Positions 44,456 to 58,124 of a DNA stretch of 64,000 nt are shown in pieces (position 1 is the first letter of the stretch; the number at the start of each line of letters is the position of its first letter). Below the pieces are notes generated by a model, which worked only from the letters and a program-made list of their open reading frames with translations, did not search any database and was not told the origin of the DNA. The stretch lies in the NCBI GenBank assembly GCA_054601695.1, contig BAAHQB010000088.1, positions 1 through 64,000 on the forward strand. Direction: 5' to 3'. Both the position numbers and the translations under genes were made by a program. This DNA comes from Amorphochlora amoebiformis. Lineage: Eukaryota; Cercozoa; Chlorarachniophyceae.

Positions 44456-44501
<46 letters not shown>

Positions 44502-44686
44502 ACATATGTATATATATATATATACATATACACACATATATATATATGTATATAGATATGTAAATAGATATTATAATACATATATGTAAATATAATAACT
44601 ACATATACGTGTATCATATACATCTACGTACAAAAATATAGCATACACATGTTTCAATATATTATATATAAATACATTGTATTATT

Positions 44687-44717
<31 letters not shown>

Positions 44718-44815
44718 ACATTATATGAATAGATTTTGTAAATATATATATGTATAAATACATACTTATTATCCATAAAACTCATATACAAACAACAAAT
44801 GCATACGTAAATATA

Positions 44816-44865
<50 letters not shown>

Positions 44866-45300
44866 TACATATATATATATGTACATGAAAGCATACGTGT
44901 TGTTCAATATATATATATATATATATATATATATTACATATATATTATATATGCCTTTTTATAAATATAAATACATGTATATATATATATATACATGAAT
45001 AAATATATCTACGTTTACCAAAAATTTCCTTACATATATCAAGTAAATCACGCTTTATATATATTCGTCCTGTACAACTCAGGGTCACGTCCGAGTTGGA
45101 CCCGAAACTGTAACTGATCCAGCATTCTTGGTCACGAGGTTAGAAGATATCAACTCCGATGTACTCAGTGGGCTCTAACAGTTTTTCCTCTCACCAGGAG
45201 TTTCGAAGATCACGTGACTTGGGTAGACAACTCCAAGTTCAAGCGGGCTATTGCGAAGTACAACGACAAGCTGGATGACTTCGTTCTACTGGGCAACTAA
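42432..45300 (+). CDS. IMP3: IMP3, U3 small nucleolar ribonucleoprotein component
   Basis: Nine exons (42432-42479, 42557-42615, 42674-42715, 42770-42808, 42862-42921, 42978-43052, 43407-43482, 45083-45138, 45198-45300) give 185 residues, essentially the length of human IMP3 (184). Conserved blocks are colinear along the whole protein: [99 protein letters not shown] and the C-terminal [18 protein letters not shown]3 is an S4-type RNA-binding protein of the small-subunit processome that promotes U3 snoRNA pairing to pre-rRNA in the nucleolus. Six introns are 53-77 nt, one is 354 nt and pyrimidine-rich, and one (43483-45082, 1.6 kb) carries TA repeats and a large inverted repeat. It starts 141 bp from the divergent PEX11 gene. 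Confidence 0.97.
43053..43406 (+). other. C-rich intron of IMP3
   Basis: A 354 bp intron strongly enriched in C and T (CCCCGCGCCCCC, ACCCTCGATCTCCC), unlike the AT-rich introns elsewhere. Confidence 0.6.
44042..44462. repeat. Large inverted/direct repeat with TA cores in IMP3 intron
   Basis: A roughly 65 bp sequence containing ATTTACATGTAAA and CCCCAGA (or its complement) occurs three times: 44042-44108 (+), 44201-44276 (inverted) and 44392-44462 (+). TA runs separate them. Confidence 0.85.
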
Positions 45301-45800
45301 CGTATATCTAACGTTCAATCGCTGATCCTGTAAAGTCGAGACAGTCCGAATTAGATTTCCAGCGTCGGTACTCTCTTCAGCGACTCACTCTGCTGTCTGT
45401 CGAGCCTGATCGAGCACTAGCAACAGTGAATTTTCTAGATTTTGGCATGGATTCATGAAATCATCACGGCTCTAGATAGACTAGATAGATCGTAACTGCG
45501 TATTACTCTAGTCTAGTACTCGATATGAATTATTCAATGATAGTATATCTACTATAACTAGTCTATACTCTAGATGCTGTTATCTAGGTTATAGTACAAT
45601 AGATTTATACTAGATATACTAGATGATCTTAATATCAGTATTTTATTCTACTCTAGTCTACTGTCTATGATGTATCTAGTGTATAGTTACTAGAGTTATC
45701 CAAGAACTATGATCTTCGTGGGGAACCTTATTTCAACGGTCATGAATAAATGATATTACATTTGAATTCAGCCACTAATTCTATATAGTAATTATAAATT
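45301..45800. other. CTAG-rich spacer island 3, downstream of IMP3
   Basis: From about 45415 CTAG occurs every few tens of bases (CTCTAGATAGACTAGATAG, CTCTAGTCTAGTACTC). It directly follows the IMP3 stop at 45300. No coding potential is seen. Confidence 0.7.
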
Positions 45801-45979
45801 CACTAACCGGCATTGTTATTGCGATGAGTCTATCATCTGAACTATCGCAAGATCATCGACAGCCTGGGCTAGAGCCAAGTCAAAAGCAGTTAACCCGCCT
45901 ACAGCGGCGGAGGAGCTCTCGATCGAGATGCAAAATTCGTCGCAGGACGTTCCTAAGAGTGACGTATAATGATATTCTT

Positions 45980-46001
45980 ACATATTCACGGATTTTATAT
46001 G

Positions 46002-46058
<57 letters not shown>

Positions 46059-46171
46059 TGTGAATATGTAAATATATATATATATATACATATATGTATG
46101 TATTATAAATATATAGATACATATGCGCAACTGTGCATGAAAATGTAATACATATATATGTATATATATAT

Positions 46172-46202
<31 letters not shown>

Positions 46203-46218
46203 AATTTTATTTAACATG

Positions 46219-46259
<41 letters not shown>

Positions 46260-46281
46260 TTAAATATGATTATACATGTTG

Positions 46282-46324
<43 letters not shown>

Positions 46325-46992
46325 TATTATACAAGTCGTGATATATGGACACATGATGTAAATAATTATTACCAATACGTTAATATCTAATATTGATATT
46401 CATGATAACACCTATAGCAGTAATATTAGTATCACTATCTGTTGACCAGTAATGGCAATATTAGGATGGTGATTGAGTCGATTCGCAACTTCCCCGATAC
46501 CCGCCATCACTCGCATCGCATCCGAATGGCACGTGCTGCGAATCTAGAGGGACGAGGCAGCAGAAGGAATACATAGAGAGATAGACAACGAGGCAAAGAG
46601 AGAGGAAGGAGTGAAAGAGGGAAAGAGAAGGAAAGAAGGAGGATGGATGTACATATAGGTCAGCATTTGTGTATTATTCTATGTATACAATTTATATGTA
46701 AAGATTTTTATATATGACATGTATACACATATATAGGGATGTAGAATTGTACATCGATATATATTGTACACATATATACATATATATATATATATGTTGT
46801 ATTTAGCGCACTCTATCGATATGTATTATATATATATATATATATGTATACAATATATATACTACCTCTCTTCTCAAGACTCTCACTCCTTTCCGCCCCG
46901 CTAGTCTGGGATATAAAAGAATCCTTATCTACGGGTAATTATATGTAAATATATTTCTAAGATATATATGTATATATATATATATGTATATA

Positions 46993-47040
<48 letters not shown>

Positions 47041-47156
47041 ATATATATATTGATATATAATATATATATATATAAATATATATATATATACACACATATA
47101 ATTACATGAAATATTCGTATATAATATTAACTTAATACACACACATATATGTATAC

Positions 47157-47189
<33 letters not shown>

Positions 47190-47256
47190 ATCTATACATA
47201 CTTATGTGCACATATGATATGAAGGTATATGTATACATTATATTTTAAACACAAAC

Positions 47257-47290
<34 letters not shown>

Positions 47291-47407
47291 TACATAAATA
47301 TATCTATATATTTATAATATATATGTACATAATATATCTACATATGTAAATTATTTATATATAAATGTAACTTAAATTATTCAATGCATAAATATATAAA
47401 TAAACGT

Positions 47408-47441
<34 letters not shown>

Positions 47442-47738
47442 AATATTATATATATATATATTTATGAATGTAATACACTATATTATAATATCTTGTATTA
47501 CCTTTTATATATATACATATATGCATATATATATATATATTTATATAACTGCATTATATATGTAATATTATATATTATATATATATTTATATACATATAA
47601 TACACATGTGCATACACACACATATATACACATACATAAAATATACATATATATATATATATATTTATGTATATATCTGTATACACAAACACATGCCCAT
47701 ATTTAGACATGAGTATATATATAAATATATTCTACATA

Positions 47739-47783
<45 letters not shown>

Positions 47784-48054
47784 GTGTGTACACACACATA
47801 TATGTGTACATATATTATATATATATACACATATATATGTATATATTATGTATACATACATATATAATATATATATATATATATTATGTATACACATATA
47901 TACATATATATATATATATATTATACACATATGTATATATAGATATATTTATAACATGAACATATGTATTATGTATGTACATCCATCTGAGTAAGTACCT
48001 ACAATATGACACCTCCCAAACAGACGACTTACCCTACGTATAGATATGTGTATG

Positions 48055-48111
<57 letters not shown>

Positions 48112-48236
48112 AAAGTTTGTATAGATATACGTTCATGTATATATATATATATATAATAAAATACATATATATGTATATATGTATAAAAATATACATCAGA
48201 TATATATATATATATATATACATATTATATATGTAC

Positions 48237-48289
<53 letters not shown>

Positions 48290-48470
48290 CATATATGTAT
48301 ATATATGTGTATGTATATGTACATACATACATATATTGGATAATGTATATGTGTGAATGTGCATACATATATGTATATACATCTCTCTCTCTCTATATAT
48401 ATATATTGTATAATGTATATGTGCGTATGTGCGTATGTATGTGTATAGATACACATACATATACATTACG

Positions 48471-48514
<44 letters not shown>

Positions 48515-48826
48515 TATAATGTATATGTGTGTATGTGCGTATGTATACATATATATATGTACATACATGTATATGTGTGTACAAATCTATGTCTTACATA
48601 TACATACATATACATACATAGAGAGAAGAGAGAAGTAAATTCACAATAAGATTTACGTATACGTATGTAACAGTATATATATAATTATACTGTGATATGT
48701 ATATATACATATGTATATATATATATATATATATACATCCGTGTATTTATATGTACGGTGTATGTGTTAGGTATATATGTAAATAATACTATGAACACAT
48801 ATTAGATTTATATGTACATATATGTG

Positions 48827-48859
<33 letters not shown>

Positions 48860-49112
48860 TATATTCATATACAATATCTATATATATATAATATATATAT
48901 ATATATTATATATAATATATATATATATATGTATATATTGATACATATATATATATATATATAATACATAAAAAGTATTCACAGGAGGGGAAAAAGTTAA
49001 AATAATACGTATGCATGAGTATATATATATACACACACACATGTACATATATATATATGATAAATATGTATGTATATATATATATATATATGTATATATA
49101 TGTATTTATATA
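45980..49112. repeat. Microsatellite-dominated part of IMP3/DHPS spacer
   Basis: (TA)n, (TATG)n and (TG)n blocks alternate with short AT-rich linkers. A unique patch of ordinary composition at about 46440-46640 ends in a purine-rich GAGAGG/AAAGAG run. No gene is recognised. At about 48340-48540 the phrase ATAATGTATATGTG is repeated three times. Confidence 0.8.
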
Positions 49113-49655
49113 TATCTAACCCTGACCCTAACACTAACCTTGACTATTACCCTAACCCTAACAACCCTAACCCTAACCCTAACCCTAACCCTTATTCAAC
49201 CGTAACCCTAACCCTAACCCTAACCGTAACCCTAACCCTTATTCTAACCCTAACAACCCTTACCCTAACCTTAACCCTAACCCTAACCCTAACCCTAATC
49301 CTTTGTCTAACCCTAACCCTAACCCTAACCGAGTCAATGGTCCTCAGACTGAGACATGCTGAATAATCTGATCCTAACCCTAACCCTAACCCTAACCCTA
49401 ACCCTAACCCTTATTCTAACCCTTACCCTCCTAACCCTAACCCTAACCCTAACCCTAACCCTAACCCTAACCCTAACCCTAACCCTAACCCTTATTCTAA
49501 CCCTAACCCTCCTAACCCTAACCCTAACCCTAACCCTAACCCTAACCCTAACCCTCATCCTTATTCTAACCCTAACCAACCCTAACCCTAACCCTTATTC
49601 TAACCCTAACCCTAACCCTAACCCTAACCCTAACCGTAACCCTAACCCTAACCTT
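49113..49655 (+). repeat. Interstitial telomere-like array, near-perfect CCCTAA
   Basis: About 540 bp of mostly perfect CCCTAA carries periodic variants CCCTTATTCTAA and CCCTCCTAA and one 44 bp block at 49331-49374. TA microsatellites border it on both sides. It lies in the IMP3/DHPS convergent spacer. Open frames here encode only Leu-Thr or Val-Arg repeats and are not genes. Confidence 0.92.
49331..49374 (+). repeat. 44 bp block in telomere-like array, copy 2
   Basis: GAGTCAATGGTCCTCAGACT through GCTGAATAATCTGATCC, with perfect CCCTAA directly on each side. Confidence 0.88.
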
Positions 49656-49723
49656 TAACATATATATATAAATGTATATATGTATTTATATATATATATA
49701 TATATATATAAATGAATATATGC

Positions 49724-49762
<39 letters not shown>

Positions 49763-49961
49763 TGTACATATATACATATATACATGTATATATATGTATG
49801 TATATGTATATATTATAGATGTACATATATACATATATACATATATACATATATATGTACATATATATATAGATATATATAGATGTATTATATACAAAAA
49901 TATATATTTTAGGTATTACACATATATCTATATCTATATATATATATATATATAGGATATG

Positions 49962-50009
<48 letters not shown>

Positions 50010-50010
50010 C

Positions 50011-50459
50011 AAAAAAAGAGAGAGGGACATGGAGAGAGAGCGAGCGAGAAAGGGCGAGAGAGAAGGAGAGATAGCATTAGAGGAACAGAAAGAGAGCGAG
50101 AAGAGACATCACTAGAGAAAGAGAGAGAGAGAAAATGTTAGAGAGAAAAAGAGAGAGAGAGAGAAAATGTTAGAGAGAAAAAGAGAGAGAAAGAGATATT
50201 GAGAGAAGAGAGGGAGGGGGCGAGAGAAAGAGAGAGAGAGAGCGTTACTGGGAGAGAGACAGAGAAAAGAGAGAGAGAGAGAGAGAGAGCGTACTAGGGA
50301 GAGAGAGAGAGAAAGAGAGAGAGAGAAAAAGGAGAGAGAGAGAGAGAGAGAAAATGAGAGAGATAGAAAGAGAGAGAGAGAGAGAGAGCATTAGAGAAAG
50401 AGCATTAGAAAGAGAGAAAGAGAGAAAACTTTGGCCAAAGAGAGAAATAGAGAAAGCGT

Positions 50460-50500
<41 letters not shown>

Positions 50501-50530
50501 GAGCTAGAGAGAGAGAGAGAGAGAAGGGGT
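50011..50530 (+). repeat. Purine (GAGA) tract downstream of the DHPS stop
   Basis: About 520 bp of almost pure A/G on the + strand: GAGA runs broken by GTTAGAGAGAAA, GCATTAGA and GCGTTA words. It ends 30 bp before the DHPS stop codon at 50560 (minus-strand gene), so it lies immediately 3' of that gene. Confidence 0.9.
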
Positions 50531-50559
50531 GACCATCTGTTGTATGCATTCGTTATCGG

Positions 50560-50912
50560 TTAGTATTGGAGTATCCGCTCTACATCCGAGTGATGACTCC
50601 CTTCCTGTATTTTAGATATTTATCATTTACGTGCTGTGTAATGTATGCATATATTTTACGTAAATATGTAGTTATGTACGATGCTATATATGGACATATG
50701 TGCAATGATAATATACTTGTATACATGCAAGTGTATATATATATTTCTACGTTCAAATGATATACAGGTATTGATGTGATAACCACACATTTATATATAT
50801 ACAATATATATATATATATATATATATAATATACATATATTATATACACATATATAGTGTTTAAATAAAAAATATATGTATATGAATATTAACACACCAT
50901 ATAATATATATG

Positions 50913-50957
<45 letters not shown>

Positions 50958-51084
50958 TAATATATGTATATAAGCGGGAAGAAAGAGAGCATATAAAAGG
51001 GAGAGGGAAAAAACGTTAGGGAGAGAGAGGGAAAGTTAGACAAAGAGAGAGAGAGAGAGAAAGAGAGAAAAGAGAGAGAGAGAA

Positions 51085-51153
<69 letters not shown>

Positions 51154-52358
51154 ACATTTTGGAGGCGAAGAGGGAGAGCGCTATTGGTATCTATTGATAT
51201 GGGCATATGTACAACACATATATATATAGATATATATACAGATATATTATATATATATTTCAAAGTGTATTTAACCATCTATAATTCATATATATATATA
51301 TATATATCTATTTCTACTGCTGCTACTACTAATAATAATAATAGTAATAGTAATATAATATACCTACAGTATACACTATATATATATATATATATACATA
51401 CATACATACACATAAAGATATCTAAAACATGCATATCACACACATATGTATACATATATATCTAAAAACCTATCCACCCTAATTCACACCAAGCTTCACT
51501 TCAAATGATTCATTCCAACTAAAAATTCCCCTTTTCCCTCTCTCTCTCTCCCTTCTCTATCGCTCTCTCCCTCACCTTCGTCCGACGCCGCCTCCCAAGA
51601 GAGGCAAGGGGTGCCGTCGGAAAGAACACGACCTCCGTGGCTCTCGAGCGCTGATAACACGCCGCGAACCTGCGTGGGTGTATGGATGTGCGAATGTACT
51701 TTACTGACGGAAAATACAGGTATATTGTTAGGGCTGGCGTTAGTATCACATGTCAGGGCTGTCAGGGCTACGGTTGGGGTTAAGATGATAGGTTAGGGTT
51801 ACGGTTAGACTTCGGTTAGGGTTAGGATTACGGAGTGGGTTGGGATTAGGGTTAGGGTTAGGGTTAAGGTTTAGTTATGGTTCGGTATATATATATGTAT
51901 ATATATAGATGTATAAATATATATATACATGTATTTATATACATACATACATACATACACATATATGTGTATATACATGGAGATATATATATATATATAT
52001 GTATATATAGGTATGTAGGAATATATATAAATATATAGGTATGTAGGAATATATATAAATGCACATATATTATATATATATAAATACATACATATACATA
52101 TATATATATGTATATATATATATATGTATATAAATGTATATAAATAATATATATATACATATATAATTAAATATATACATATATACATATATGTAATATA
52201 TGTATGTATGTTGCATGTATGTATAAACACACATATACACATACCTATATATGTATATAGGTCTATATACACACAAACATATACATACATATATATAATA
52301 TTTATATATGACATATGTACATATAAATATACATATATGTGTATATATATGTATATTT

Positions 52359-52429
<71 letters not shown>

Positions 52430-52487
52430 ACTACATTTATATGGTAGATATACTTATGCATATATACCCACACATAAAGTGTATATA

Positions 52488-52528
<41 letters not shown>

Positions 52529-52671
52529 TAGATATATTTATGTATATATATATATATATATACATACATATATACATACATATATACATATATGTATATA
52601 TACTATATATATATATATGCATACTATGATATTTATATATTATATAAATATAATATATATTTATATATATA

Positions 52672-52761
<90 letters not shown>

Positions 52762-52934
52762 GTATACATATGGATATAATATATAAATCGAACATATAAA
52801 AGTATACATGTACACATATTAGCATGAATATAACAAGTGTGTTCATGCATACATAAGTGTATATTCACATACATATATATATATATACATATATACATAT
52901 ATACATGCATAAATGTATGATATGTGCGGACTGG

Positions 52935-52969
<35 letters not shown>

Positions 52970-52979
52970 TTGAATATAT

Positions 52980-53021
<42 letters not shown>

Positions 53022-53035
53022 TTTTACCCCTACAT

Positions 53036-53082
<47 letters not shown>

Positions 53083-53107
53083 GTATACATAAGTATATAT
53101 ACATATG

Positions 53108-53176
<69 letters not shown>

Positions 53177-53274
53177 CCTTTGTAACTTCGTGCGTGCGAT
53201 AAAGGTCTACACCACCCCCTATGCTCGCTAATACTCCGAAGAATGCTTCAGCAGTTCTCACCTAAATATATATA

Positions 53275-53310
<36 letters not shown>

Positions 53311-53705
53311 ATAAATGTGCATAAATATATATATATATATATATATGTATACGTGTGTGTATGTATATACATATACATTGTAACTGTATGCGTGTATAAA
53401 TGCATTTTTTAATGTATATCTAGATATATACATATATATATATATGATATATGATATATATATATATATATATATCATACTGAAATCCAGTGTTTCTAAC
53501 ATGCAATAATATTATGATATATATATATATATATACACACACACATATATATATATATATATGTGTGTATGTGCGTATAATATATATATATATATGTATA
53601 TATAAAATACATTGACATATATATATATATATACATACACATATATATATTTATATATATAAATATATATATATATATGTATATTATATATGTATATATT
53701 ATATA

Positions 53706-53738
<33 letters not shown>

Positions 53739-54028
53739 GTATTATATATATATATATAATATGTAATATATATATATTTATATATTTATGTATATTTATA
53801 CCTCGTTCTCAAAGTAATCAAAAGCATGCGGGAGGGCTACACACACTGGCCACCTATAGGTATACACATATAGTAGTTACATTTGTACACACACACACAC
53901 TATATATATATATATACATACATATACATGCATACATACATGTATATATATATATATATATTATATATACATACATGTACATATATATATATATATTTAT
54001 TAATTATATACATAATATATGTATAGAA

Positions 54029-54069
<41 letters not shown>

Positions 54070-54104
54070 GTGTCGTTTTTTCTGTTTGTATATTATATTT
54101 ATGC

Positions 54105-54138
<34 letters not shown>

Positions 54139-54202
54139 GTAGATATAATATATATATATATAATATATATGTATATGTATATGTATGTATATATATATAT
54201 AT

Positions 54203-54244
<42 letters not shown>

Positions 54245-54699
54245 TATATATATATTGATTATATAATACTGTGCATATAATATCAAAAAAGCTATATTCA
54301 CAAAGATATTTCTACATAAATAAGTCAATAAATGTATAATATTCTATTTATAAATGTACACTATTCTACAAAATTCTATTATATTGCTAGATACATACCG
54401 TACCCAATAACGTGCAATACTCTTTATGTTCATATTATACGTCCATGGTGTATGAAATCCTGTGTGTATTTCTATGATATCGATAGGTAGAGTACCCGAT
54501 AATAGTTCTGAGAGCACTAGCCGTAAGCAGTGTGTCAATCTGTTGGGTTAAATTTTGAGTTCCATTATGACTTAATTTGTGTAGTATTAATCATATATAT
54601 ATCTATACATATGTATATGTATATATATATATATATTATATATTTATATATATATATATTATATATATATATATATATATATGTATATGTATATACAGA

Positions 54700-54736
<37 letters not shown>

Positions 54737-54863
54737 TATTATATATATATATATATATATATATGTTGTACACATTTTATATACATATATATATATATAT
54801 ATATCAATATGTATATGTATACCTCTATATATATATATATATATATATAACATGTTATATATA

Positions 54864-54894
<31 letters not shown>

Positions 54895-55115
54895 ACATTG
54901 TTTACAATACGCCTAACTTTAGAAATAAATGACCATCACTGTTGACTAAGAAAGGACATTACGACCACTATTTATAAGATAAGAGACTAACCTGGTATTT
55001 AACCCTGGCCTTACCATCCAGGAGATTAGTGTGATAAAAACCTAACCCTGGGTCCATCCATGCTCTGAATCATATACATACAAATATATGAATATATGTC
55101 GTATTACACACACAA

Positions 55116-55171
<56 letters not shown>

Positions 55172-55257
55172 GCATATATACTTGTATGGTATATGTATAT
55201 AAAGATGCACATATATACATATATATATATGTATATATATATATACATATTTGTATT

Positions 55258-55290
<33 letters not shown>

Positions 55291-55438
55291 TTACATATAC
55301 ATATATGTATTTATATATGTCTTTATATATACTATATATATGTATTTATATATGTATATATATATATATATATTAAATATGCACATGTGTAATTATGTAT
55401 AGTAGACATATATATACACACGCATAATGTATTATATA

Positions 55439-55473
<35 letters not shown>

Positions 55474-55574
55474 TGTACAAATTATTTGTATACATAGAAT
55501 CTATATATATGTGTATACATGTGTGTATATATGTATATATATTATAATATATATATATATTTTATATATATATA

Positions 55575-55622
<48 letters not shown>

Positions 55623-55998
55623 ATCTACTCTTCGATCGGCGTCCCTCATACTCCCTCATACTATTTAATTGTTGCTTTAACTATATGTACATATATATAC
55701 ATGTATTATATTATATACATATATATATATATCTATATGTATGTATATATTATGTATATATATATATATCACATGTATATATTTAAAAGAATTACACACA
55801 CATATATATATATATTATATATATAAAATATAGTATTTATTTATATATATATATATATACCTATATATGTATATATATATATTATATATACACACACATG
55901 AATATCTATCCATTTACATATATTCATCATTTATTATTGTTATATGTATATATACATATATAATATATATATATATAGAAACATAAACATATATAGAA

Positions 55999-56034
<36 letters not shown>

Positions 56035-56131
56035 ATATATTATTTGTATACATATATATACGTGCGCGTGTGTGTATATATATGAGATCCTCATCGTCGG
56101 GATATGAATGTTTGCTCCGGTATTATATATG

Positions 56132-56172
<41 letters not shown>

Positions 56173-56255
56173 AAATAATATGCACATACATTATGCATAT
56201 TAATATACTTATAATATATATATATATATACATATATGTATGTATATGTATACGT

Positions 56256-56324
<69 letters not shown>

Positions 56325-56673
56325 TATGTACACATACCATATATAGTAGAGAGAGAGAGAGGGAGAAAGAGAAGAGAGAGAGATTGAGAGGGGGAGGACG
56401 TCTGGAGGTCTAGAGGTGAAGATCGTTGGCATACCCTTCAAGTCTTGCTTTCTCGATAGCATTAGCTTGTGTTTCAAAATATCGCATTACTGTGCTGCTA
56501 GGGTCTGTGATGTAATATATATATATATTACATTTACTCCAAAATGTACATGAGTGCACATATTATATGTAATGTATGTATTCTACGACTCATATATGGT
56601 ATATACATATATACCTTTCGTTTTATATTTCAGTAAATATAGGCATATATCATACGTTTATGTAGTCCATACT

Positions 56674-56706
<33 letters not shown>

Positions 56707-56740
56707 ATGTGTAAATATATATATATATATATGTATAATT

Positions 56741-56809
<69 letters not shown>

Positions 56810-57060
56810 CCATATATTTTTTCCTTTATAAAATATTATATAAGTATACAGACATACACACACACACATATATATATATATAAATAAATATATATATATA
56901 TATATATATATTTATAAATATATATATTCGCATGTATGTGTGTAAATATATTAGTATAAACATAGCACGCGTAAATACCTATATAGATAATATAATTCTT
57001 TATACATGTAACACCAAGAGATCCTCGGACATATATATATATATATATATTATATATACA

Positions 57061-57095
<35 letters not shown>

Positions 57096-57495
57096 AAAAA
57101 CATACATTCACACATATACACATATTTACGTAGATACAAACCCAAGGGGTCTTCTGACGGTAGTGCACCAAAGTCTACACTTCGACCACCAGGAGTGAAA
57201 TTGACTATAACTCCTGCATCGTTCATTGCGGCTGCCTTTTTGATAGTGATATCTTTTCAAGCAATATCTTATGTTTTTGTGGTCTAAAAATCTGTGTGTT
57301 CATTCGTGTAGATGTGTATGTGTACGTATGTGTATATACTAAATATGTAAATATAGAAAATACGTAGATACATATATATGATATATATATATATAATATA
57401 TATATATAATATGTTTTTATATAATAATATAATATATGTATATAAATAATGTAAATACATAGGATGCTTTGTATACAACTAAATATATATTTATA

Positions 57496-57540
<45 letters not shown>

Positions 57541-58093
57541 TGTGTATATAATACTTTGTATAGCTCCATCTGACCCTCTTTGAGATCTCCGGTAAGATTA
57601 ATAATCTATAAAGTGAGTTATTAAAAACACTAAAAATCTGAAAACTATACGAATATCTTTGGTGTATACATTTACATACGTAAAAATTAAAACACACACA
57701 TATACATGTATATATATATATATATGCAGTTATGTAGTTTATACAGGTATACATGCATGTATACTCTATGTTAAAAATATGTATACATGTGCAATACGTA
57801 TATACTTAATATACACATAATTTATATGCGTGAGCTTTCCGAAATCTGATAGATTCCGCGGGAATGTAAAAAATTCCTTACCGCTGCTCCGGCGTCAAGG
57901 CAAACAAGAGCTGTCTTCAAGTCGTACGTTTCACAAGATACTAGAATGCCTTTGATTAAAAATGTTTTCATTTTTGGTTTACTATTTTCCTGATTTTTTT
58001 CCAGTCTTTTTCTGGGAGATGGGGAGGAGTTGTGATGAATAGAAGATGTGTTGAGGGGTTGTACATTTTATATAAGATAGAATATTTATGTAC

Positions 58094-58124
<31 letters not shown>

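Noticed and set aside
49070-49658. Open frames encoding Leu-Thr, Asn-Pro and Val-Arg repeats
   Set aside because: They are direct translations of the 6 bp CCCTAA array in different frames.
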